Shown in pieces: positions 1-5,950 of a stretch of DNA of 6,779 bases; position 1 is the stretch's first letter; each line of letters opens with the position of its first letter. This stretch comes from Victivallales bacterium (GTDB lineage: Bacteria > Verrucomicrobiota > Lentisphaeria > Oligosphaerales > Lenti-02). The translations under genes and the position numbers were made by a program. The notes under the pieces were generated by a model. That model searched no databases. It was not told the DNA's origin and was given only the letters and a program-made list of their open reading frames with translations. The stretch covers positions 1-6,779 of the forward strand of contig JABGQJ010000423.1 of NCBI GenBank assembly GCA_018648945.1, given 5' to 3'.

Positions 1-1279
1 TGAAGACGTCTGGGAATCGCTCGTTGTGGGTCTTGGCATCCCCCAAGTAGTCTGTCACGGGGATGGCCAGCGCGACGGTGTAGGGGGTCTTCTGCATTTT
101 GCACATGGGGATGTCCGACCAGTTGCCGATGGTGTTCATTCCCCAGCTGTGCAGGCGGGTGTGGGCCATCGCCCGGGCTTGCTCGGGCCAGTCGTCGCCG
201 TAACGCCGGAGCATGTTGGCCTGTCCGAAGGAAAATCCGGTCATCTGCTTGTGCTTGTAGGCCCCACTCCAGGCGAAGGCCTTGCCCAGAAACGCCCCGA
301 AGCGTGGATCGTCCTGAGCCGGGAGCCAGCGGAACCACGTGTCGCGGTCGGTCACTGGGGTCTTCTTGGCGTCCAGGCGGATCGAGGTGATTCCCCAGGA
401 GAAGAACAGCTTGCCCTCGGGATCGACCAGCCACCACTTGCCCGCGTGCTTCGCCGGGCGGAAACAGCCAGTCGCCGCGAGCGTGGGACCATCTTGCCAG
501 CCGCCGTAACGGTTGAGGCTGCTGGGCCTCGGGTGCTGCTTCAGATCGACCCGCTCCCGTTCCAGACTGCCTGCGAGTTCCGCCTCCGTGTGGGTCTTCC
601 CTGGCCAATCCTCATGAATGTACTGGCCGAACTCATCGACGAAGGGAAAGAACGGCGTGCCGTCGGCGGGATTCCAGGCGGACGCCGTGAGCAGGCGTAG
701 GTTGTCCACCTCGAAGGCAAAGGGCGTCTCCGGGCGCCCTGCGTAGATCATGACCCGGCTGACGCGACTGGGATCGACCGTGACCGGCTTGTCCCCGCGC
801 CACGGCAAGCTCCCCCACGGGCCCGCCCACATTCCCGGCAGCTCGATGGGGGTGCCGTCCACGTCGAGCGGCGGCACGGGCCTGATGGCCACCCAGATGG
901 TCTTGGTGCCAGCGGGTGGCAGGTCGGCGTAGGTGAAACGGAATTGCTGCTTCCCCTTCCTGCCGGGCGCATCGAAGCGGAGGCCGATCCGGACCGGTGT
1001 GCTTCCCACATTGCGCACGTCCATGGCCAGGCGTCGGGCCTGCGAGAAGTCCCAGTGCGTTCCCGGGGGGCGGAAGGTCACACCAGGCCACTTGCGGCTC
1101 GACGCGCCCTTGATCCTGAGCGCCGTGCCCTGCGGTGTCCCGGCAAGGGCGGCTTCCGCCCCGGAGACGATCTCCGTCCCGGCTGGCATGCCTCGCTCGA
1201 AGTCGAAGAGAATGGTGGGGCCTGCGACTGCGGGCCAGGCGGCGAGGGCGATCAGAACGACGTGTGCGATGGGGTTCAT
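1..1279 (-). CDS. Secreted GH50/agarase-like glycoside hydrolase (C-terminus cut by window edge)
   Basis: Reading the minus strand from ATG at 1279 gives 426 uninterrupted residues that run off the window at position 1. Residues 1-19 look like a signal peptide: a hydrophobic VVLIALAAWPAVA stretch ending in AVA before G20, although the n-region lacks Lys/Arg. Residues about 24-235 resemble the beta-sandwich carbohydrate-binding region that often precedes agarase-type catalytic domains. The next part carries NRYGGWQDGP (256-265), KWWLVDPEG (281-289), FFSWGITSIR (292-301) and HSWGMNTIGNWSD (377-389), motifs I associate with GH50 beta-agarase-like proteins and the start of their TIM barrel. The catalytic glutamates would lie beyond the window edge, so activity cannot be judged. 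The start overlaps the upstream gene's stop (ATGA) and has a GAGG Shine-Dalgarno 5 nt upstream. Agarose need not be the substrate, since many family members in PVC-type bacteria are uncharacterised. The exported hydrolase call is fairly firm and the family assignment moderate. Confidence 0.72.
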   Translation of the reverse strand, partial: MNPIAHVVLIALAAWPAVAGPTILFDFERGMPAGTEIVSGAEAALAGTPQGTALRIKGASSRKWPGVTFRPPGTHWDFSQARRLAMDVRNVGSTPVRIGLRFDAPGRKGKQQFRFTYADLPPAGTKTIWVAIRPVPPLDVDGTPIELPGMWAGPWGSLPWRGDKPVTVDPSRVSRVMIYAGRPETPFAFEVDNLRLLTASAWNPADGTPFFPFVDEFGQYIHEDWPGKTHTEAELAGSLERERVDLKQHPRPSSLNRYGGWQDGPTLAATGCFRPAKHAGKWWLVDPEGKLFFSWGITSIRLDAKKTPVTDRDTWFRWLPAQDDPRFGAFLGKAFAWSGAYKHKQMTGFSFGQANMLRRYGDDWPEQARAMAHTRLHSWGMNTIGNWSDIPMCKMQKTPYTVALAIPVTDYLGDAKTHNERFPDVF

Positions 1280-3054
1280 CGCGGCCTCGTGTGTCGCCAG
1301 TTGCCGATCGCTTCGGAGGTGCGCAGCGGGCGGTTGTAGAGGCGCAGCGCGGTGATCTGTTGGCCGATCCGGAGACGGTCGGCACCAGTGACTCCGCGCA
1401 GATGGGGGCTGAATCGGCCCCAGCCGAACTGCCGGGTCTCGCCGCCGTCGTTGAGCACGCCATCCACGAGGAAAGTGATGATCTTGGGGCCACCGTCGAC
1501 GATGATGGTGATGTGCTGCTTGCGCGCCACGTTCAGCATGCCCGGATCGCAGTCCCAGGTGCTTTGCGTGCGGCCATCGTTGAGTAGGATTTCGAGGGTG
1601 TGTTGGTCCGTCGTGCGCAGCGCGCAGCCGCAGCCGTTCTCGATTCGGTTGTCCAGCACGATCTGGCCAGGGGCGAGGGAATCGAGGCGGATGGTGAGAT
1701 CGATGGAGAACCCGGCGCGGAGATCCCGAGTCCGGCCGTCGGACTGCGACCGGTCGGTTGCCGAGAAGTCGGGCAGGGGAGGGGCTTCGACTGCGGGCGG
1801 CATCGCTTCGTTGGGGTGAGGCAGGTTGAGAATCAGGCCGTGTTCGGCAAGCCGGTCGTCCTCAAACTGGCCCCACAGCCCCTCGATCAGCTGTGGATCG
1901 AGCTCATGCACCCGGGCCATGTCCTTCTGGGTTTCGGTGATGAAGAAGCGGCCGTCTTCCTCGATCAGATCGGGGTAGCTCAGGCGGATGCGTGGATCGT
2001 CGTCGTAGAGCAGGATCTCGGGTTGCGACCACTCGATGATCCTGCCGGTCGGGGAGTCGGTCTCGCGGCCGCTGCAGAGCCAGGCCGGATTGCGGTCATG
2101 GAAGTCGCGGCCGCCATGGTTGTGGAACCAGTACAGGAACTTGCCGTTGGCGCAGCGCCAAGCGAAGTTGGCGGCGCGGGGATGCTTCATCAGGCGACCG
2201 TTGGCGTAGCGCGCATAGCGCGGCTCGGTCCAGGTGCGGCCATGGTCGCGACTGTAGGCGTACACCGGATGGCCGGCCACGGACCGGTAGACCACGTAGA
2301 ACGTGCCGTCGCTGAGCACGGAGTAGCTCTGCTCCTCCGCGATGGGGCCGCCGTCCGGTGGCGGACGAAGCCCGGCGTCACCATCCGGCCGGGTATCCCA
2401 GTGGATCCTGGCGGGGTCGGTTTCCGTCAGGAGATTGTCGCTGCAGAGCACCACGCCCTCCGATGCGTTGATGATCTCCGGGCCAACGCCGCCGATCTTG
2501 TGAACGGGGACGTAGGCGACGCCATGGTGGGCGAAGGGCCGGCCCACCGTCCAGAAGAACCGGATCGTGCCACCACTCACATTCTCGCGGTCGATGGCGG
2601 TCTCGCGAATCGGGATCTCGGTGCGCTCGGCGGACCAGGTGCGCCCGTGGTCATCACTGAACTTGAGGACGAAATGCCCGAGCATATCCACGCGCCTAAG
2701 GTTGTAGGCCGGTTGGCGCGGCATGTCCCGGACCCCGGTCGGGATCTCATCGGTGTTGTGGTTGTAGAAGCAGTAGATGCGCCCGGTTGGGGTCTTGAGC
2801 AGGACGGCGTAGGCGGCAACCGGCCCATCGGCCGGCTCCACATCGATGGGCTCGGACCACGTTCTCCCATGGTCCGAGCTCCGCATGGCGACCACATGCT
2901 GTCCCGCCTTGCCTTCGTGTCCGGCACCCGTGGTCATGGCGCAGAGCCACGCCCCGTCGTCCGTCTTCACCACGTATGGTTGGTCGCTGTAGTTCTCCGA
3001 CGGGATCTCGCGACCTGTCACGATATTCCGGAAATCGCGCATGGTATCGGTCAC
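1276..3054 (-). CDS. Sialidase-fold (BNR/Asp-box) protein with C-terminal LamG-like domain
   Basis: This 592-residue protein carries three canonical Asp boxes (SxDxGxTW) at 59-66, 133-140 and 268-275, the signature of sialidase-type six-bladed beta-propellers. EEQSYSVLSDG followed by YVVYR (240-257) and LSYPDL...ITE (359-375) resemble the sialidase Glu/Arg and Tyr/Glu active-site segments, so hydrolase activity is possible but not proven; related folds also act as lyases or glycan binders. Residues about 445-590 look like a concanavalin A/LamG-type jelly roll ending in the typical ITALRLYNRPL (567-577). There is no hydrophobic N-terminal segment, so export by the Sec route is not evident. The longest reading starts at GTG 3054; ATG 3042 (residue 5) is an equally plausible start, and neither has a well-spaced Shine-Dalgarno. 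It lies 93 bp downstream of the UxaE-family gene and overlaps the next gene by 4 bp, so it probably works in the same carbohydrate pathway. The natural substrate (sialic acid, uronic acid or another sugar) is not readable here. Confidence 0.85.
   Translation of the reverse strand: MTDTMRDFRNIVTGREIPSENYSDQPYVVKTDDGAWLCAMTTGAGHEGKAGQHVVAMRSSDHGRTWSEPIDVEPADGPVAAYAVLLKTPTGRIYCFYNHNTDEIPTGVRDMPRQPAYNLRRVDMLGHFVLKFSDDHGRTWSAERTEIPIRETAIDRENVSGGTIRFFWTVGRPFAHHGVAYVPVHKIGGVGPEIINASEGVVLCSDNLLTETDPARIHWDTRPDGDAGLRPPPDGGPIAEEQSYSVLSDGTFYVVYRSVAGHPVYAYSRDHGRTWTEPRYARYANGRLMKHPRAANFAWRCANGKFLYWFHNHGGRDFHDRNPAWLCSGRETDSPTGRIIEWSQPEILLYDDDPRIRLSYPDLIEEDGRFFITETQKDMARVHELDPQLIEGLWGQFEDDRLAEHGLILNLPHPNEAMPPAVEAPPLPDFSATDRSQSDGRTRDLRAGFSIDLTIRLDSLAPGQIVLDNRIENGCGCALRTTDQHTLEILLNDGRTQSTWDCDPGMLNVARKQHITIIVDGGPKIITFLVDGVLNDGGETRQFGWGRFSPHLRGVTGADRLRIGQQITALRLYNRPLRTSEAIGNWRHTRPR
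1285..1288 (-). promoter_or_regulatory. Shine-Dalgarno GAGG for the agarase-like gene
   Basis: GAGG on the minus strand lies 5 nt upstream of ATG 1279 and inside the last codons of the preceding gene. It supports this start. Together with the ATGA stop/start overlap it suggests translational coupling, with a ribosome that finishes the sialidase-like gene re-initiating here. Confidence 0.55.
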
Positions 3055-3112
3055 TGGTTGCGGTCAGGGACGCTCCCCCACGCCCCTTACCCTTGTCCCA
3101 GTCTTCCCCACA

Positions 3113-3142
3113 ATCTGAAATCCCAAATCTGAAATCTGAAAT
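3113..3142. repeat. Tandem heptamer repeat (ATCTGAA unit, about 4 copies)
   Basis: Consecutive heptamers begin at 3113, 3120, 3127 and 3134: ATCTGAA, ATCCCAA, ATCTGAA, ATCTGAA, followed by AT. Three units are identical and one has two changes. The tract is AT-rich within GC-rich surroundings and sits in the gap between the UxaE-family gene and the sialidase-like gene. Short tandem heptamers of this sort are known from intergenic regions of several bacterial groups. No function is evident. Confidence 0.75.
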
Positions 3143-3162
3143 GCCCCCTAGGCGAGGGGGGC
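3143..3162 (-). terminator. Possible weak hairpin terminator across the uxaE stop codon
   Basis: On the minus strand GCCCCC (3162-3157) can pair with GGGGGC (3148-3143) around an 8-nt loop that contains part of the TAG stop. It is followed by ATTTCAGATTT, which is T-rich but not a clean T run. The stem is only 6 bp and overlaps coding sequence, so it may be chance in a G-rich 3' end, or an attenuator that lowers expression of the downstream genes. Confidence 0.3.
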
Positions 3163-4635
3163 GAGGCCGAGGGTGGAGATGTGCCTGACGAAGTGCTTCT
3201 CGAGGAGGCCGTAGTAGACTTCCTCGTCCTTGTTCATGGCGGCGAAGAAGCGGTCGCGGACTTCGGGGGCGTTGAGCAGGCCGCCGTAGGTGACGTGGAC
3301 CAGTTGGCGGGCGTCGTCCTGGTTCATCAGTTCGGCGAGGTCGCCATCGGCGACGTCGGCCAGGGCCGGGATGTTGTCGAGGTTGGGGGTGATGTGGTAG
3401 AGTTTGAGGGCCTCGGGGAGGACCTGGAAGGCCATGGCGTGCATGGCGCGGTAGAGCGCGGGGTCGGCCACGGCGATGGCGCGGATGGCCTCGAGCCAGC
3501 TGGTGCCGGCGGTCTTGACATGCACGCGGTGATTGGTGTAGCGACCGATGATGGGGTAGGCGCTGAACTTGTCGGAGCCGGAGTGGATGCTGATTTTGTA
3601 CTCGCCATGGGCCTTGGCGATGGCGCAGTGGATGCGGAATTGGCGCTCGAACTCGGCGAGGTCGCCGATGTAGTCGATGGCCTTCTGGAACTCGCCGATG
3701 AAGCGGGGCGCGAGGGAGTTCACCTCGATGTCGCGATAGAGGAGTTCGCGGATGATGAAGAGGTGATGGGCGGGGAGGGTGGGGGCTTCGGTCTCGTCGA
3801 TGGAGATCTCCAGGTCGAAGGCGTGGTCGCGGCGCGCCCGGAGCAGGTCATAGACCTCTCTGCTGAAGTCCATGGCGGCGAGGTACATGACGGCGCAGCG
3901 CTTGGCTTCCAGGGCCTCGATACGGACGGTCTCGTCAGCCAGGTCGAAGGTGCGGTCTGCATAGGTGCCGACGATCCGTTCCTGGACGTTGGCCGCTAGC
4001 TTGGCGAAGGCCGCCTCCACCTCAGCCTGGGACCACTTCTCGGCGTCGGCATTCATCTTCTCGGTGAGGTCGAGGGTGATCATGGCCATGCCGGCATCGA
4101 CCGCCACGTTGATGTCGTCCAACGTCTTGAGATGGTCGCCATCGGCCCCGTAGCCGTCGGTGTGGCCTTCCTGGAGGACGAGGAAGGTGACATCGTCCAC
4201 CACGTTCTCGTAGGTGCGTCCGGTGAGGGTGAGTTCGCGGATGGACTGCTGGGCCAGGACGGGGGCGACGGCGAACTGGCGGGCCGCACGGATGTGGCCG
4301 GGGGTGGCCAAGCCGAGCCGGTCGCCGCAGCCAATGGTGGTCTTGCGGTCGCGCAGCGAGATTGGCGCGGTCCAGGGGAGCAGTTCGCGCAAAGCCAGCG
4401 CATTGGCGTGGGTGAAGGGGCAGAGCTTCACTGTGTCGTCGCCGATCTTCTGGAGTTCGCCTGCCAGATTGCCGGACAGGGCGTCGGCATCGGCGGCGGC
4501 TTCGCAGAGCATTTTCACGCCGTTCACGCGGACGACGGCGAGGGTGGTGTCGCCAGCGGCGAAGCAGGAATTCGGGTAGATGCGGCTGGCCGGGTCCACT
4601 ACACAGAGCCGTTCGGCAAGGGCGGAAGTCTTCAT
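3148..4635 (-). CDS. uxaE: Tagaturonate epimerase (UxaE) family protein
   Basis: This 495-residue cytosolic protein with no signal peptide or membrane segment matches, in length and motifs, the UxaE tagaturonate/fructuronate epimerase family. That family interconverts D-tagaturonate and D-fructuronate in galacturonate and glucuronate catabolism in bacteria such as Thermotoga. Recognisable segments are GDRLGLATPGHIRAARQ (104-120), EGHTDGYGADGDHLKT (156-171), the acidic FDLEISIDETEAPT (273-286), SIHSGSDKFS (349-358), NHRVHVKTAGTSW (368-380) and HVTYGGLL (447-454). The conserved His and Asp residues in these blocks are the likely metal and substrate ligands; that is inference, as I cannot align the structure. 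ATG 4635 has AAGGA (4646-4650) 10 nt upstream, which supports the start. It leads the minus-strand group with the sialidase-like and agarase-like genes, which suggests that it processes a sugar acid released by them. No other hexuronate genes (isomerase, dehydratase, kinase) are in the window, so the exact substrate could differ from tagaturonate. The family call is strong and the reaction moderate. Confidence 0.82.
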   Translation of the reverse strand: MKTSALAERLCVVDPASRIYPNSCFAAGDTTLAVVRVNGVKMLCEAAADADALSGNLAGELQKIGDDTVKLCPFTHANALALRELLPWTAPISLRDRKTTIGCGDRLGLATPGHIRAARQFAVAPVLAQQSIRELTLTGRTYENVVDDVTFLVLQEGHTDGYGADGDHLKTLDDINVAVDAGMAMITLDLTEKMNADAEKWSQAEVEAAFAKLAANVQERIVGTYADRTFDLADETVRIEALEAKRCAVMYLAAMDFSREVYDLLRARRDHAFDLEISIDETEAPTLPAHHLFIIRELLYRDIEVNSLAPRFIGEFQKAIDYIGDLAEFERQFRIHCAIAKAHGEYKISIHSGSDKFSAYPIIGRYTNHRVHVKTAGTSWLEAIRAIAVADPALYRAMHAMAFQVLPEALKLYHITPNLDNIPALADVADGDLAELMNQDDARQLVHVTYGGLLNAPEVRDRFFAAMNKDEEVYYGLLEKHFVRHISTLGLAPLA

Positions 4636-4707
4636 GGAGTTCTATTCCTTTGGGGTGATGAGGAGTGGCCTGGGGCGGCTGGGGAGACAAGAGGCGGTCG
4701 GTCGAGC

Positions 4708-4736
4708 TTGCCGCTACCATCCACGACGCGTATAAT
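4708..4736 (+). promoter_or_regulatory. Sigma-70-type promoter for the receiver-domain gene
   Basis: TTGCCG (4708-4713) and a perfect TATAAT (4731-4736) are separated by exactly 17 bp, in the only AT-rich island of the 145-bp divergent gap. Transcription would be expected to begin near 4743, giving a leader of roughly 38 nt before ATG 4781. The -35 matches the consensus at 4 of 6 positions. This assumes an E. coli-like housekeeping sigma factor. Confidence 0.65.
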
Positions 4737-4780
4737 AGCCCCACTACGATACGGGCAAAGCGACAAGGGCTCCATTTCCG

Positions 4781-5950
4781 ATGCGCGACACTGATTTCCG
4801 CTTCGAAGACCCTCTTCTCAGTGAAGAGGAACGTCTGGGCAGTCTGCTGGCCCTCAACCGCGGCATGTTCTCCGCCTGGGAGGCCGTGTCCCGCCGTCTG
4901 GACGGCTATACCGCGCTGGTGGAGGAAGAGCTGGAGGGCAATCCGGCCGGGCTTGCCTATCTGAGCCGGCTACGCTCATTGGTGCAATGCACGGTGGGGT
5001 GGCCTGCCGAGGCGGCTGGTCTCTTTGGCCGGCAGGGAGAGTTCGAGAGCATCTCCCTGCGGCCTCTTCTGGAAGGCGCGGTGGACCGTTGTGCGAAGTT
5101 GCTGAGCCCGAAGCTCTCCCTGCGGCTGTTGCCGACGGAGGGAGAGATCGCCGTTACCGGCGTCTTCTTCGAACTTCAACAGGTGTTGGTGCGCGCCTTG
5201 CTGCGCTATTCCCACGCATGTTCCGGCGACTGCTCGGAGATTGTCCTCTCTGCCAGGGAGGTGATGCTGGACGAGCGGGCCGTGGCCGTGCTGGATGGCT
5301 TCGAGAAGCCCGGCCTGATCGTGCAGATCAGTTTCACCACTGGGGGCGAAGCGGCGCCAGCGACGGTGTTCGAGCCTTTCTGGGACGTGGTTCTGAGTGA
5401 TGACGCGCACGCTCCTGCAGATCTGCGACTCCTGCAGATCTATGGCACGATTCTTCAACACGGTGGGGATCTGCGCTTCCTGCGCAAGGCCGATGGCGTT
5501 CAGGAGAGCATTCTCTTGCCTGCCACCGTCAGGCGCAAGGACATGCAGGTCGTCTCCGATGTCGATGACCAAGCCCTGCATGGTTCCGAGACGATCCTCC
5601 TGGTGGATGACGAAGACATGATCTGGGACGTCATTATCGACATGCTCCAGGAACTGGGGTACGCCGTGCTGCTGGCGGGGAATGGACTTGAGGCCGTGGA
5701 GATCTATGGCGAGAACCCAGGCAGCGTCGATCTGGTGCTGCTGGACATGGTCATGCCTGAACTGGATGGACACCAGGCCTTCCTCAGGCTCCGCGAGATC
5801 GACCCCGGGGTCCGGGTGCTGCTTTCGAGCGGGTACGTGTCCGAGGAGGACGTTGCGGGGGTCCTGCAGGGCGGGGCGGCGGGCTTCCTGCGCAAGCCAT
5901 ACCGGATGACCGACTTGGCGCGCAAGGTGCGCGCGATCCTCGATGCCTGA
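4781..5950 (+). CDS. Degenerate histidine-kinase-like core fused to a C-terminal receiver domain
   Basis: The 389-residue protein has no signal peptide or membrane segment. Residues about 270-389 form a complete receiver domain: acidic pocket D276/D277, phospho-acceptor D322 in LLDMVMPELDG, S350 in LLSSGY and K372 in FLRKPY. Residues about 20-248 follow the layout of hybrid sensor kinases with the AHDFNNLL-type H box, but the key residues are gone. ALNRGMFSAWEAV (24-36) stands where the His helix would be and has no His. FFELQQVLVRALLRYSHA (129-146) occupies the N-box position without the Asn. The G1 and G2 glycines are missing, while FEPFW (197-201) and IYGTILQHGGDLRF (220-233) preserve the F box and the final strand. 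I infer a pseudokinase, unable to bind ATP normally, that may dimerise or regulate while its receiver is phosphorylated by a separate kinase. There is no DNA-binding or output domain. The start has AAGGG (4765-4769) 11 nt upstream and a good promoter. The next gene starts at or inside its 3' end. Confidence 0.85.
   Translation: MRDTDFRFEDPLLSEEERLGSLLALNRGMFSAWEAVSRRLDGYTALVEEELEGNPAGLAYLSRLRSLVQCTVGWPAEAAGLFGRQGEFESISLRPLLEGAVDRCAKLLSPKLSLRLLPTEGEIAVTGVFFELQQVLVRALLRYSHACSGDCSEIVLSAREVMLDERAVAVLDGFEKPGLIVQISFTTGGEAAPATVFEPFWDVVLSDDAHAPADLRLLQIYGTILQHGGDLRFLRKADGVQESILLPATVRRKDMQVVSDVDDQALHGSETILLVDDEDMIWDVIIDMLQELGYAVLLAGNGLEAVEIYGENPGSVDLVLLDMVMPELDGHQAFLRLREIDPGVRVLLSSGYVSEEDVAGVLQGGAAGFLRKPYRMTDLARKVRAILDA
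5412..5441 (+). repeat. 13-bp direct repeat CTCCTGCAGATCT within the pseudokinase gene
   Basis: Identical 13-mers lie at 5412-5424 and 5429-5441, with a 17-bp period. Each contains the palindromes CTGCAG and AGATCT. The period is not a multiple of three, so the copies are read in different frames (ADL versus LQI). The surrounding protein still aligns with kinase spacing, so this does not look like a recent frame-changing duplication. Confidence 0.6.

Noticed and set aside
26..700. Plus-strand open frame at the left edge
   Set aside because: It is antisense to the agarase-like gene, which has clear motifs such as NRYGGWQDGP and HSWGMNTIGNWSD; the plus-strand frame has none.
633..1493. Minus-strand open frame bridging the sialidase-like and agarase-like genes
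   Set aside because: Both genes read cleanly in other frames across this stretch. This frame is Arg- and Pro-rich with no family motifs, so it indicates neither a fusion nor a frameshift.
1600..3132. Long plus-strand open frame of about 510 codons opposite the sialidase-like gene
   Set aside because: It lies almost wholly antisense to a protein with three perfect Asp boxes, shows no recognisable motifs, and is explained by GC-rich codon bias leaving stop-poor frames.
3181..3999. Plus-strand open frame of about 272 codons, very rich in Gly, Val, Asp and Glu
   Set aside because: Its low-complexity composition is the mirror of the epimerase gene's codon use; it has no motifs and is not a credible protein.
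4022..4744. Minus-strand open frame extending upstream of the epimerase start into the intergenic gap
   Set aside because: It is out of frame with the epimerase, Arg/Pro/His-rich, and would cover the promoter region. The epimerase frame has a Shine-Dalgarno and family motifs.
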